Origin: Vibrio mangrovi
GTDB taxonomy: Bacteria; Pseudomonadota; Gammaproteobacteria; Enterobacterales; Vibrionaceae
DNA length: 64,000 bases
Assembly: GCF_024346955.1 (NCBI RefSeq)
Contig: NZ_AP024884.1
Location: forward strand, 1,178,001-1,242,000
Reading direction: 5' to 3'
Part shown: positions 25,841 to 35,233 of the stretch, piece after piece
Layout: every line of letters begins with the position of its first letter
How positions within the stretch are numbered: position 1 is the stretch's first letter
Notes under the pieces: generated by a model
Told to the model about the DNA's origin: nothing
Database searches by the model: none
Seen by the model: only the letters and a program-made list of their open reading frames with translations
Translations under genes and position numbers: made by a program

Positions 25841-27265
25841 TTATGCAGCATGACGGTTCGGATTTCCGGGGCAATGCCCTTCAATCAGCATTTCATGCAA
25901 CAGACAGATAGCTTGATGGTAATGTTTATCTTCCACACAAAACTGTACATTGACGTTTCTGAGTGATGAATGTACGGCCATCGGCTGAATATCTCCCTGA
26001 CTCAACGCCGTCATACCATTTGCCAGCACTTCACTGGTATCCATCGAAGCACCGATAGCCGATATCAGCGCAACCATTTTTCCGGAGACTGACGCTGCCG
26101 GATAACACCGTTCTACATTGGCAAGCAGCCGGTTCAGACTATCACTCTGACCATGCAGATAGTATGTCATTGAGTTGGCATTCATCTCTTTCCCGATCAG
26201 GTTTACCTGAGATTCAGCAATCATTTCTGCCATTTCATAGCTGACTGTATCCACCAATCCGACCATTGATTGATCAAAAAGATGAAGTGCGAACACTTTA
26301 TCCCGACCAGCAATAATCTCGACCCGGCAGCCATCCGGGTCATGCTCTCCTGAAATACGAGTCCCGATATGCTCCGGTTCAAACGTGTTTTTCACAATCA
26401 GAGGAATATTCTGCTGGCGCAATCCTGTTGCTGCATTGGGATGAATCGCTTCCATTCCTAGGTTCGCCAATTGATCGGCAACATCAAAGTTTGTCTCTCC
26501 CATCGGCCGAACCATATCTGGCCCGACAATTCCCGGATCTGCTGTACTCAAATGATACTCTTTATGAATAATGGCCTGCCCGGCACCAGTCAGAGCTGCA
26601 ATACGACTGAATGTCATTTCACTATAACCACGGTCATAAGTTTTCATCAGTCCTTCATCACAATAAGCATAACCAGTCACAATCGGAAGCTCACATGCAA
26701 CATCAATATGCTCAAAAGCCTGACGGATGACTTCATCCAGACTCCCGTGATGATGTTCATTCCATCCCGACAGATCTACAAACCGAGAATTGATACCGGT
26801 AAATTTGAGCTTCAGTGCCGTATTGTAAGCACTGTGAGCTTCCCCCAGAGAAGCCAGAAACTCCCGGATCTGTGGTAAATAACGATTCAGCGAAAACTGA
26901 CCATGCTGGCAGGTATCCAGAATATTACGGATACAGATTTGGGCTTCGGACAGACGGGAACGGATAAACTTATCGGCCCGGAGACGGCACATAGGATCGG
27001 CAAAAATATTCTGATTGATAAGCATCATTCGCTGCTCTAAATCCCCCATTTTTTCCTGCCATTGTTCGCTTCGCTGAGCAATTAACTGGTAAATACCGGG
27101 TTGCCCGGTTTTCTTACATTCCAACAGTGCGTCGGTTATGCCGGAATAAGCTGAAACAACAAAAATCCGCTGATATGGATTCTCCGGTCGTAGCAGGATA
27201 TTTTCCAGTACTGCATCAAATGCAGTCATTGATGTACCGCCGATTTTCTCTACGGTAAATGACAT
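25841..27265 (-). CDS. ask: Ectoine-type aspartate kinase (Ask_Ect)
   Basis: 474 residues. The N terminus MSFTVEKIGGTSMTAFDAV has the K-x-GGTSM nucleotide site, and STADPGIVGPDMVRPMGETNFDVADQLANLGMEAIHP is the substrate/ATP region. Two ACT-like domains follow (VGLVDTVSYEMAEM; ISAIGASMDTSEVLANGMTALSQGDIQPMAVH). It is the specialised aspartate kinase that accompanies ectABC and supplies aspartyl phosphate toward aspartate semialdehyde without lysine/threonine feedback. Last gene of the operon; 156 bp separate it from ectC, so an internal promoter or processing site is possible. Confidence 0.95.
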   Translation of the reverse strand: MSFTVEKIGGTSMTAFDAVLENILLRPENPYQRIFVVSAYSGITDALLECKKTGQPGIYQLIAQRSEQWQEKMGDLEQRMMLINQNIFADPMCRLRADKFIRSRLSEAQICIRNILDTCQHGQFSLNRYLPQIREFLASLGEAHSAYNTALKLKFTGINSRFVDLSGWNEHHHGSLDEVIRQAFEHIDVACELPIVTGYAYCDEGLMKTYDRGYSEMTFSRIAALTGAGQAIIHKEYHLSTADPGIVGPDMVRPMGETNFDVADQLANLGMEAIHPNAATGLRQQNIPLIVKNTFEPEHIGTRISGEHDPDGCRVEIIAGRDKVFALHLFDQSMVGLVDTVSYEMAEMIAESQVNLIGKEMNANSMTYYLHGQSDSLNRLLANVERCYPAASVSGKMVALISAIGASMDTSEVLANGMTALSQGDIQPMAVHSSLRNVNVQFCVEDKHYHQAICLLHEMLIEGHCPGNPNRHAA

Positions 27266-27421
27266 GTTTTCTCCTTTGTTATATTCGGCCAGTTCTGAGA
27301 CTGACCGGATAAATTCATTCCTCCAAATACAATAAGCTCACCGATGACTAAAGCATCTTGACCTTTCGTAATGGTTTTGCAGCAATTTGTCATGCATTTA
27401 GCCACGAAATATCAACACCCC

Positions 27422-27811
27422 CTACACTTGAGTGAGCGGATATACACCGGAGTCATCGTGGATTTCCTGTCCATTCAATGGGGGATTGAATACGCAGGCC
27501 ATCACCATATTCTGTCCGGGGAAAGCCCGCAGATAGTGTTCGTCATGCTGATCCAGGATGTACAGCGTGCCGGGCTGAATCGGAAAGGTTTCACCACCAG
27601 CCATTTCAATTTCTCCATTACCGGAGATGCAGTACACAGATTCAAGGTGATGTTTGTAATGAATATGCGTCTCGGTATCCTGATATATCGTGGTAATATG
27701 AAATGAGAACCCCATATTGTCATCTTTCAATAACATGCGGACACTTTCCCAGTTTTCCGACACAACCCGGCGTTCACTTTGAATACATTCATTTAATGTT
27801 CTGACAATCAT
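27422..27811 (-). CDS. ectC: L-ectoine synthase
   Basis: 129 residues, a single small cupin. It begins MIVRTLNECIQSERRVVSENWESVRMLLKDDNMGFSFHIT and has IHYKHHLESVYCISGNGEIE, then GTLYILDQHDEHYLRA and ACVFNPPLNGQE. These are the conserved blocks of EctC, including the iron-binding Glu/Tyr/His region. It closes N-gamma-acetyl-diaminobutyrate to ectoine, the compatible solute. Only 9 bp separate it from ectB. Confidence 0.97.
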   Translation of the reverse strand: MIVRTLNECIQSERRVVSENWESVRMLLKDDNMGFSFHITTIYQDTETHIHYKHHLESVYCISGNGEIEMAGGETFPIQPGTLYILDQHDEHYLRAFPGQNMVMACVFNPPLNGQEIHDDSGVYPLTQV

Positions 27812-27820
27812 AACAATCCC

Positions 27821-29086
27821 TTAAGAAGCCTTTTTTATATATTGAGGAGCGATTTTCTCCGCCGCACAGATAAAGATATCCAGTCCTTCTTTCAGCTCTG
27901 ACATACTGATTGTCAGCGGACAGAAAAATTTCAGGACTTCACTGTCCGGGCCGGCAGTTTCGATGATCATTCCCAGATTAAAACATTCCCGGGCAATTTT
28001 TCCGGCAATCTCGCCGGAAACACATTCAATCCCCTGCATCAGGCCACGGCCTTTTCTTCTGGAGAATAACTCCGGATATCGGCTGGCCATCTGTTCAACA
28101 ACCTGTGTCACCTGTTGACCACACTGACTGACATGATTCTCCAGCTCACGACTTTTCCAGTAAGTTTCGATCGCTTTGGTTGCTGTAACAAAAGCATGAT
28201 TGTTACCGCGGAATGTCCCGTTATGTTCACCGGGTTCCCAAATATCCAGCTCCGGTTTCATCAATACCAACGCCATCGGCAAGCCGTATCCGCTGATAGA
28301 TTTTGACAAAGTGACAATATCCGGTGTAATCCCGGCAGATTCAAAACTGAAGAATGTCCCGGTGCGCCCGCAACCAGCCTGTATATCATCGATGATCAAC
28401 AAAATATCGTGCTGTTTACAGAGAATATTTAACCGTTGCAACCAGCTCTCGGAGGCAACATTCAAACCGCCTTCCCCTTGTACGGTCTCAAGCAGTACTG
28501 CCGCAGGTTTATCCAGCCCCGAAGAACCATCGGATAACATGGTCTCAAACAGTTTCAGGCCATCCACTCCTGCATATCCGTCATATGGCAGACGATGAAT
28601 GCCATGTAAATGTGGTCCTGCCACACCCCGGTGATGCTGATTTCCGGTAGCAGCCAGCGCACCGTATGAACAACCGTGAAAACCGTTGGTAAAGGCGATC
28701 ACATTACTGCGACCTTTCACTTTGCGGGCCAGTTTCAATGCTGCTTCAACAGCATTCGTACCTGTCGGCCCGGTGAACTGAACTTTATAGTTCAGCATTC
28801 GGGGGCGGAGAATATGGTGCTCAAGTGCCTGTAAAAACTCAGCTTTGGCCTGTGAATACATATCCAGACCATGAGTGAGTCCGTCCCGGTCGATATAATC
28901 CAGCAATGCCTGCTTTAAAATCGCATTGTTATGGCCGTAGTTCAGCGCACCGGCACCGGATAAAAAATCAAGATAACGGTCACCACATTCGGAATACAAA
29001 CAACTCCCTTTGGCTGTAGCAAACACAACCGGAAAGTGATTGGCATACGATTGTACGTTTGACTCTTTCTCGCTAAAAATATTCAT
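27821..29086 (-). CDS. ectB: Diaminobutyrate-2-oxoglutarate aminotransferase
   Basis: 421 residues from the ATG at 29086, which gives the usual EctB start (MNIFSEKESNVQSYANHFPVVF); an in-frame ATG at 29113 would add nine residues, and the AAAGG lies between the two. It is a PLP class III aminotransferase: TGPTGTNAVEAALKLARK, FHGCSYGALAATGN, IDDIQAGCGRTG, and the Schiff-base Lys in TLSKSISGYGLPMALVLM. It converts aspartate semialdehyde to 2,4-diaminobutyrate. Second gene of ectABC-ask. Confidence 0.96.
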   Translation of the reverse strand: MNIFSEKESNVQSYANHFPVVFATAKGSCLYSECGDRYLDFLSGAGALNYGHNNAILKQALLDYIDRDGLTHGLDMYSQAKAEFLQALEHHILRPRMLNYKVQFTGPTGTNAVEAALKLARKVKGRSNVIAFTNGFHGCSYGALAATGNQHHRGVAGPHLHGIHRLPYDGYAGVDGLKLFETMLSDGSSGLDKPAAVLLETVQGEGGLNVASESWLQRLNILCKQHDILLIIDDIQAGCGRTGTFFSFESAGITPDIVTLSKSISGYGLPMALVLMKPELDIWEPGEHNGTFRGNNHAFVTATKAIETYWKSRELENHVSQCGQQVTQVVEQMASRYPELFSRRKGRGLMQGIECVSGEIAGKIARECFNLGMIIETAGPDSEVLKFFCPLTISMSELKEGLDIFICAAEKIAPQYIKKAS

Positions 29087-29145
29087 AACAGAATAAATTA
29101 CCTTTGTTTTCATTTTCTATGTATGGAATGGTCTGACGGCAGCAG

Positions 29146-29697
29146 TCACTTCTGTGACATTGATTTCAGTGGAATGCGATACAAATATTCCGTCTCATGC
29201 TGCCCATCGAAATGGCGGGTTTCATCAAGGAAAGTCGAAACCTGACCCTGTAGTCCGAAGGACCGGTCGAATTTCTTAAACAGGCTCCAGGAACCCTGAT
29301 TATCTTTTGTAATGGTGGTTTCAATGGCTTCTATGTCATGAAGGTGCGCCTGAGAAACCAGTGCATTCAACATTTCAAATGCCAGCCCTTTCCCCCGGGC
29401 AGCAGGATGAACGGCGACCTGCCAGATAAAAAGCTCGGACGAACAATCTGGTTTACGGTAAGCAGAAATGAATCCCAGTACATCATTGTGCTGTTCGGCC
29501 AGAATGCAGGTCTTTTGGAAATGGATTGACTGCAAGAAATTACAATATGCAGAATTCTCATCCAATGGTGGACATAAACTGACTAATTCATGGACCCGCT
29601 GACCATCGGAACGAATGGGGGTTCTGAGAACCCAGGTTGAATTCTGAGACTCTGATATCGCTAAAGCGACATCAGAGCATCGTGTGTTTGTGATCAT
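29146..29697 (-). CDS. ectA: Diaminobutyrate acetyltransferase
   Basis: 183 residues from the ATG at 29697; the frame extends to a TTG at 29709 but the ATG gives the better start. GNAT fold with LRTPIRSDGQRVHELVSLCPPLDENSAY, the acetyl-CoA loop FIWQVAVHPAARGKGLAFEMLNAL, and IETTITKDNQGSWSLFKKF, all characteristic of EctA. It acetylates 2,4-diaminobutyrate. First gene of the ectoine operon. The upstream region carries an AATTAG/CTAATT inverted repeat and, 340 bp away, the sigma-54 promoter of a divergent sRNA. Confidence 0.96.
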   Translation of the reverse strand: MITNTRCSDVALAISESQNSTWVLRTPIRSDGQRVHELVSLCPPLDENSAYCNFLQSIHFQKTCILAEQHNDVLGFISAYRKPDCSSELFIWQVAVHPAARGKGLAFEMLNALVSQAHLHDIEAIETTITKDNQGSWSLFKKFDRSFGLQGQVSTFLDETRHFDGQHETEYLYRIPLKSMSQK

Positions 29698-29707
29698 GAT
29701 AATGCTC

Positions 29708-29727
29708 AATTAGTTTGAACTCTAATT
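29708..29727. promoter_or_regulatory. Inverted repeat upstream of ectA, possible osmotic regulator site
   Basis: AATTAG (29708-29713), eight bases, CTAATT (29722-29727) lies 11-30 bp before the ectA ATG. In Vibrio the ectoine operon is known to be controlled by the MarR-type CosR and by the quorum regulator LuxR/OpaR. Whether this site serves either is inference. Confidence 0.3.
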
Positions 29728-29952
29728 AATTTTCTAAAACAATAACACACGAATTACCATAATTCCAACTGGGCATTTAGAATAAAACACCAAAAATAAA
29801 CACAACTCATTGATTTTTAAATCATAAAAATTAAAAACATTCACTATCATTCATAATTTCAATTGTTTAGATATATAATCAAATGATTTAATTTATATGA
29901 CTATTATTTAACATAAATATGACAAAGGTATCACTAGCATTTTGTTTTTATT

Positions 29953-29978
29953 TTGCATATTGCATTTTCATTTTGCAA
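29953..29978. promoter_or_regulatory. Candidate LuxO binding sites upstream of qrr
   Basis: TTGCATATTGCAT (29953-29965) is close to the LuxO consensus TTGCA-N3-TGCAA. A second pair of TTGCA (29960-29964) and TTGCAA (29973-29978) overlaps it. They lie 65-90 bp upstream of a sigma-54 promoter, the usual position for LuxO sites at qrr genes. Confidence 0.7.
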
Positions 29979-30039
29979 AAGAAAGAACTCATATGACTTT
30001 TTTTGCCTATAAAATGAACAAAATAGGGAATTTTTGTAG

Positions 30040-30056
30040 TTGGCACGGTCCATGCA
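30040..30056 (+). promoter_or_regulatory. Sigma-54 (RpoN) promoter of qrr
   Basis: TTGGCACGGTCCATGCA has the invariant GG (30042-30043) and GC (30054-30055) exactly ten bases apart, matching TGGCACG-N4-TTGCA in all but one position. The Qrr transcript begins 11-13 bases downstream. Confidence 0.9.
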
Positions 30057-30065
30057 TATATTAAA

Positions 30066-30175
30066 GCGACCCTTTTTAAGCCGAGGGTCACCTAGCCAAC
30101 TGACGTTGTTAGTGAATACAAATTTGTTCACAATAAATTACGGCCAATCACCTTCGTTGTGATTGGCTATTTTTT
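30066..30175 (+). ncRNA. qrr: Qrr quorum-regulatory small RNA
   Basis: About 110 nt. A 5' stem GACCC/GGGTC (30068-30072 with 30085-30089) is followed by the conserved Qrr target-pairing block CTAGCCAACTGACGTTGTTA (30092-30111) and GTGAA. Next come a TTTGTTCACAATAA segment and a Rho-independent terminator, GCCAATCAC/GTGATTGGC (30143-30151, 30159-30167) with a U-rich tail. In Vibrio, LuxO-P and sigma-54 switch on qrr at low cell density, and Qrr with Hfq controls luxR/hapR, aphA, luxO and others. The long 5' stem region resembles Qrr2-Qrr5 rather than Qrr1. The exact 5' end is estimated from the promoter. It is divergent from ectABC-ask. Confidence 0.93.
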
Positions 30176-30402
30176 CATCTGAATTTTGCCGGACAACTCA
30201 CTTTATTTACAATTCTCCTATCTCAATGACATTTTCTTATTTGACGTTTTCACCAAATCTTACAAGACTTTAGATATCTATAATCGGATGAGTAGCTTCT
30301 GATTCAAGTGGATTCATCAGGTTATATACAACGAGTCAAGTTATATACGACTGATAATGCGGAGCCGATTCCCTTATCTGCACATGACAACGAGATAAAA
30401 CT

Positions 30403-31923
30403 ATGGCAAACGATGCTCAACTATGGACACCCAGTCCCGAATCCATTCGTTCATCAAACCTTTACCAGTTTATCCAGCACATCAATATGCAGGGCGAAGC
30501 GCTTGAAGATTTTGGACAGCTTCATCAATGGTCGGTTACGAACAGTAAGCAATTCTGGCTGGAAATATGGCAGTACTGTGACGTTATCGGATTCAGGGGA
30601 GACTGTGTTTTCGGTGAGGGAATTGCCAGATGGGACAAGTTCATTGCGGCCCGAGATACTATCTGGTTTCCTCAGGCACAGCTCAACTACGCAGAAAACC
30701 TGCTTTCCTATGCATTTCAGGAACCGGAAGCGATCGCTCTGTGGTTTAAAAACGAGAATGGTCAGACAAAAACACTGACCTGGCAGCAATTATGTGATCA
30801 GGTATCGCTCGTCCAGCAATGGCTAATCCAAAATGGTGTTGAAAAAGGAGATGTTGTGGTCGCCTATCTGCCTCACTTACCGGAAACCATTGTCTCTTTG
30901 CTGGCGGTAACTAGTCTGGGTGCAATATGGTCTTCTCTGTCTCCGGAAGATACAGATATTCAAACCGCTATTGAGAACTTTCAGCCACTTCAGCCAAAAG
31001 TCCTGTTTTGCAGTAATGGTTATAACCGGGCTGGAGCAACGATCAATACGGAAGAAAACAATCAGAAACTGGCAACCCAACTTTCAAGTGTAATCAACAC
31101 CTGTCAAATCGAATATCTGCAAACGCCACAATTTTCTTCTCATTATGTCGACAAGTTCTCTGACTGGCAGGCCATTCTGGCCAGCTATCTGCCCAGAGGC
31201 ATCAACTATGAACGCATCGGTTTTAACGATCCACTGTTCATTCTCCACCGCAGATTACCCTCAGGAAGAACAGAACAAATCGTTCATCGCGTTGGTGGAA
31301 CAATTCTCAACCACCTGAAGGAACATCAGCTCCACTGCAATATTCAGCCGGAAACCCGCCTGCTCAGTCACTGTTCGTGCAGCAGCACTTCCTTCATCTG
31401 GCACACTTCAGCACTCGCCAGTGGTGCAACTCTGGTTTTTTATGATGGAGAACCTTTTTTCCCCAGTATGAATGCATTGTGGTCACTGGCAGAGGAATCC
31501 AAAAGTAATATCGTTCATATCTCTTCTGCATATCTGACACATTTACAGGAGAAAGCCTTCTCGCCGGGACATTTCTACCCACTCAGTGCTCTGAGAACTC
31601 TGATTGTCGGCGGTCCGGTTAAATATCCGGATCTCTTTGAATATATTTATTCCCATATTCAGCCAGATATCTATGTTATCCCGGCATCTCAGGAAGCGGA
31701 TATTGCCGGCTCTTTTTTGATCGGAAATTCAATGGACTGTGTGGACAGACGATACACCACAACACCAGCATTGGGATGTGATGCTATTCCAGAAGAGAGA
31801 GTATTATGCAAAAACAGTTTCCCCAATCAACCACTGGGGTTCTTGCATGATTCCGGAGAGAATTATCATCAGACCTACTGGCATCAGGTTCCGGGGATGT
31901 GGTCACAGCCAGATCCCAACTAG
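30403..31923 (+). pseudogene. Degenerate acetoacetyl-CoA synthetase-like protein, C-terminal domain missing
   Basis: 506 codons without a break. The N-terminal half follows acetoacetyl-CoA synthetase: FWLEIWQYCDVIG, WFPQAQLNYAENLL, VAYLPHLPETIVSLLAVTSLGAIWSSLSPE. The ATP-binding P-loop, normally LFSSGTTGLPKAIVH, reads LHRRLPSGRTEQIVH, so the GTTG and the Lys are gone. The next block is equally changed (LLSHCSCSSTSFIWHTSALASGATLVFYDG). It stops at PGMWSQPDPN, just before the GD(W/Y) motif, so the C-terminal domain (about 150 residues, with the catalytic Lys) is absent. It cannot be a normal adenylating enzyme; it is either decaying or has a new role. It starts 227 bp after qrr and has its own terminator. 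Confidence 0.75.
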
Positions 31924-31953
31924 TGTGTACTAATAATAAGGTGCACCAATAAA

Positions 31954-31990
31954 TAAGGGCCTGTCGAAGACAGGCCCTTATTATTTTGTT
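31954..31990 (+). terminator. Rho-independent terminator after the AACS-like gene
   Basis: TAAGGGCCTGTC (31954-31965), loop GAA, GACAGGCCCTTA (31969-31980), then TTATTTTGTT. A 12-bp perfect stem. The persistence of a good terminator argues that the gene is still transcribed. Confidence 0.88.
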
Positions 31991-32219
31991 ATAGTTTTTT
32001 TCGTTTCAGCCAGCGTTGTTAGTCACCGCGCTCCTATCACTGATACTTTAATCTGACGTCATCAGCTTCAATTCTTTTCAAGCAGATTTATTCATTAAAC
32101 GTGACTTTTCATCAAAAAAACGTGACTCGCGCCGCAAAAACCTTACCCAAAAAACAATGAATGTGATATTAATTCCAAAAAATAGCAGCTTAAGTTTTCA
32201 CAAATCCATTCAACCTAAT

Positions 32220-33035
32220 TCATAATTTTCCTGAATTAATCAGCTCAATAAAGTGATGAATTCTAGCTTGCTGACGACGAATAGACTGAGTCACTACTGT
32301 CGGAAAAATCTGGTTAATCCGCACAAACAGTTTTTCCGGCCAGCCAATCCAGCGGGAAGTCGTCTCTTTTCTTAAGGACTCTACAACGACTTTTGCCACA
32401 GTCTGAGGAGAATCGCTCCGGTTACCAAGTTCCTGATTCATCTGTTTCACCACTGGTGAGTTCAAATCCGTATCCGTCGCCCGGGGAGCGACGTAAAGCA
32501 CACGAATGCCAGAACCATCTAACTCTCTGTCCAGTGCTTCACTGAAACGATATACACCAGCTTTCGCACTACAATAGACGGTATATCCGGGATAGCCAAT
32601 TCCCCCAAATGCTGAACCGATATTCAGGATAATTCCCGGACGATTCAACCAATTCAACGCCAGTTGACTCATCAGTATGGGCGCCAGCAGATTAAGATCC
32701 AGTTCCTGCCGAACCGATACCGCGGAACGACGAGACAAAAAGTTAAACTCATTTGCCCCGGCATTATTGATCACGATGTCAATTCCCTGCCCGGACTGAT
32801 TCAGTCGGTTTCCTTCCTTATTCAAACGTTCCAGATCGGCTTCACGAGTTAAATCCGCAGGGAAAACCACATGTCTGTCCGGTTCAGGAAGTGAGGATCT
32901 GATGGCTTCCAGTTTCTCGTGACTTCGCCCAACCAGAAATAAACTGGCTCCGGCCGCAGCCAGCTCAGCAGCAATAGCCTGACCAATTCCGCCAGAAGCA
33001 CCAGTAAGCAAAACACGTTTACGATTCAAATCCAT
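32220..33035 (-). CDS. Short-chain dehydrogenase/reductase
   Basis: 271 residues. The NAD(P) site is RVLLTGASGGIGQAIAAELAA, the NNAG motif is IVINNAGANEF, catalytic Ser is in LNIGSAFGGIG, and the YxxxK motif is YCSAKAG with the preceding TVYCSAKAGVYRFSEAL. The motif reads Y-C-S-A-K, so the triad is intact. A C-terminal extension (WPEKLFVRINQIFPTVVTQSIRRQQA) is like that of membrane-associated ketoreductases such as DltE/YqjQ types. It follows the histidine kinase by 85 bp on the same strand and is probably the last gene of the 38.7-32.2 kb cluster, where a reductase step would fit. Confidence 0.9.
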   Translation of the reverse strand: MDLNRKRVLLTGASGGIGQAIAAELAAAGASLFLVGRSHEKLEAIRSSLPEPDRHVVFPADLTREADLERLNKEGNRLNQSGQGIDIVINNAGANEFNFLSRRSAVSVRQELDLNLLAPILMSQLALNWLNRPGIILNIGSAFGGIGYPGYTVYCSAKAGVYRFSEALDRELDGSGIRVLYVAPRATDTDLNSPVVKQMNQELGNRSDSPQTVAKVVVESLRKETTSRWIGWPEKLFVRINQIFPTVVTQSIRRQQARIHHFIELINSGKL

Positions 33036-33120
33036 ACGATATGTTCCTTATCTCATCACGGTAAAACGGTGATTGATAAAAATGATTCTCTCTAGGGGCT
33101 GTTGCAACCAACTGAGTTGC

Positions 33121-34587
33121 CTAACTTTCAGCGTTAAAAGTCAGTTCATCGTGTTTCAACATGGAGGAAACACTCTGATTTTTCATCAATGACACCAGAA
33201 AAGTATTCGACTGATTCTCCCGGGGAAGTAATTCAACTGTACCGTAATGCAGCTTGACAATGTCTTTTGTAATGGAAAGCCCTAATCCGGCTCCATCACC
33301 TTTCTCCCGATTCGAACGATAAAAACTCTCAAACAATTTTTCACGGGCTTCCGGCGTGAGATCTTCTCCGGTATCCGTGACATAAACCTGAACCTTATCC
33401 GGCAAATCTTTCAACGTCACTGTAATCTGCCGCTCTTCACCGGCATAGCGAATCGCATTATCAATCAGATTACTCAGTAGAATTCCCAGTAAAGACTCGT
33501 CCCCCGGAATAGTGCAGTCATCGCCAACGAGTGCCATTTCCTGATGATTCCGTAACGCCAGCGGAGCAAGTTCTCCCATGACATGCCGAACCAAACGCTT
33601 CAGGTCGATCTCAACCCGTTCCATTGCGTGGATATTTTCAACCCGGGCTAAAGTCAGCAACTGCTGAATCAGACGATCCGAACGTTCGATACCACGCAAA
33701 ATATTGCGTAAATCAGAATGCAGTTCATCTTCCCGGTCACTATTCAATGCATTTTCTGCATTCAGCCTAAGTACCGCCAATGGTGTTTTTAATTCATGGG
33801 CGGCCATGCCAGTAAAGCGTTTTTCACGTTTCCATGCACTATCCAGTTCAGAAAGCAGCCGGTTTAAAGCGGTAACCAGCGGTGATAACTCCGTGGTATT
33901 GTGCCCGACCGTAACGGAATCAAGCATACGAACGCTACGTTGGGAGATCGCCTGTTGCAACTCCGCGATCGGTGTAAAATGGCGATCAATCAAAAAGTAC
34001 AACACGAAAGCCAGACACGGGATCAGCACCAACTGTGGTATTAAAGTTGAAAACGCCAGTTCGGTAATCATTTCATTCCGGACCGATTGCTGCTCCGCAA
34101 CAATAATATACTCAGAATGCTCCGGATTGTGCAGCTCCATAGGGAGCTGAAAATACCGCCACTGTTTTCCTTCGATTTCAACATAACCAAATCCGGAATA
34201 AGTGGGGTCATGGACAATCACATGATGACGAGGATGAGAACCCCAGACAACTCTCCCATCCCGGTATAACTGAATCAGAACCTTCTGTTCATATGGATGC
34301 CCATAGGCCGTCTCGTCATCATCACTATGGGCTGCCTGAATATTTTTCATCCAGCTATCCAACTGTCTGACATTCTCAGAACTTTCCCGCAAAGCGCCCG
34401 AATCAGGCAGACTCAGTAAAAATAGCTTTGCTGTCTGTCCCATCCGGGCGTCATAAACTTCCAGAATTTCATGGTGTGATGAGCTATAGCTGAAAAACAG
34501 GGAAATCAGAATAAAAATAGAAGAAAGCGCAATCATTGATGAAGTAATACGCTTTTTTATAGAATAAGGTTTCTTATTATTTTTCAA
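33121..34587 (-). CDS. Sensor histidine kinase (QseC/PmrB-like)
   Basis: 488 residues. Membrane segments lie near 14-33 and 180-203, with a periplasmic region of about 145 residues between them. DHp domain: RFTGMAAHELKTPLAVLRLNAENAL with the phospho-acceptor His. ATPase domain: N-box NLIDNAIRYA, G1 TDTGEDLTPE (the usual DTGPGI is altered), F-box FESFYR, G2 GAGLGLSI. Its start overlaps the end of the response regulator gene by 11 bp, so the two are translationally coupled. It sits inside the cluster with an AMP-ligase, a metal enzyme and an SDR, which it probably controls. Confidence 0.92.
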   Translation of the reverse strand: MKNNKKPYSIKKRITSSMIALSSIFILISLFFSYSSSHHEILEVYDARMGQTAKLFLLSLPDSGALRESSENVRQLDSWMKNIQAAHSDDDETAYGHPYEQKVLIQLYRDGRVVWGSHPRHHVIVHDPTYSGFGYVEIEGKQWRYFQLPMELHNPEHSEYIIVAEQQSVRNEMITELAFSTLIPQLVLIPCLAFVLYFLIDRHFTPIAELQQAISQRSVRMLDSVTVGHNTTELSPLVTALNRLLSELDSAWKREKRFTGMAAHELKTPLAVLRLNAENALNSDREDELHSDLRNILRGIERSDRLIQQLLTLARVENIHAMERVEIDLKRLVRHVMGELAPLALRNHQEMALVGDDCTIPGDESLLGILLSNLIDNAIRYAGEERQITVTLKDLPDKVQVYVTDTGEDLTPEAREKLFESFYRSNREKGDGAGLGLSITKDIVKLHYGTVELLPRENQSNTFLVSLMKNQSVSSMLKHDELTFNAES

Positions 34588-35233
34588 TTATATACCCTAC
34601 ACCACGAATGTTTTTGATGACATTCCCCGGGACTTTTTTACGCAAATTATGAATATGGACTTCAATGGCATTATCACTACTGCCTTCATCCCATCCGTGC
34701 AACGACTGCTGTAGTTGTTCTTTGCTCATCACCCGTCCGGCCTGATTCATCAGTGATGCCAGTAATTTAAATTCGTTATTGGTTAATTTGAGAGCCTGTC
34801 CCTGGTACAAAACGACCTGCCGGTCTAAAGATAATATCAGATCACCGACTTCAACCTGACTATCTGTGGCCCCGGAAAGACGTCGAATCATCACTCGTAA
34901 ACGAGCCAGTAATTCTTCCAGAGCAAACGGCTTAACCAGATAATCATCGGCACCACCGTCCAGTCCTTTCACCCGATCCTGAATCTCGTCCCGGGCAGTC
35001 AGAATCATGATCGGAATTGAATATCCGGCCCGTCGCACAGCTTTTAACACCTCAAAACCACCAATATCCGGAAGCATCAAGTCCAGAATAATCGCCGTAA
35101 ACTGCTCTGTTTTCAGAGCAGTTACAACGCCGGAGCCTTGTTCAAGCCAGTCGACGGTATATCCCTGACGGCTTAATGCCGTAACCATCGACTGTCCCAG
35201 TAACACATCATCTTCGACCAGCAGTAATCTCAT
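34577..35233 (-). CDS. OmpR-family response regulator (QseB-like)
   Basis: 218 residues. Receiver with MRLLLVEDDVLLG, phospho-acceptor Asp in AIILDLMLPDIGGFE, Thr in MILTARDE and Lys in DYLVKPFALEELLAR. A winged-helix domain (LTNNEFKLLASLMNQAGRVMSKEQL; VHIHNLRKKV; NIRGVGYIIEK) follows. All key residues are present. Overlaps the TPR gene upstream by 4 bp and the kinase downstream by 11 bp. Confidence 0.94.
   Translation of the reverse strand: MRLLLVEDDVLLGQSMVTALSRQGYTVDWLEQGSGVVTALKTEQFTAIILDLMLPDIGGFEVLKAVRRAGYSIPIMILTARDEIQDRVKGLDGGADDYLVKPFALEELLARLRVMIRRLSGATDSQVEVGDLILSLDRQVVLYQGQALKLTNNEFKLLASLMNQAGRVMSKEQLQQSLHGWDEGSSDNAIEVHIHNLRKKVPGNVIKNIRGVGYIIEK

Noticed and set aside
29934..30131. 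Minus-strand open frame of 65 codons across the qrr promoter
   Set aside because: It overlaps the LuxO sites, the sigma-54 promoter and the sRNA, and has no family features.
30308..30778. Open frame of 156 codons overlapping the start of the AACS-like gene
   Set aside because: It is out of frame with the recognisable protein and shows no family.
33095..33108. GGGGCTGTTGCAAC, similar to an IS6-family terminal repeat
   Set aside because: No transposase or second copy nearby; a chance likeness.
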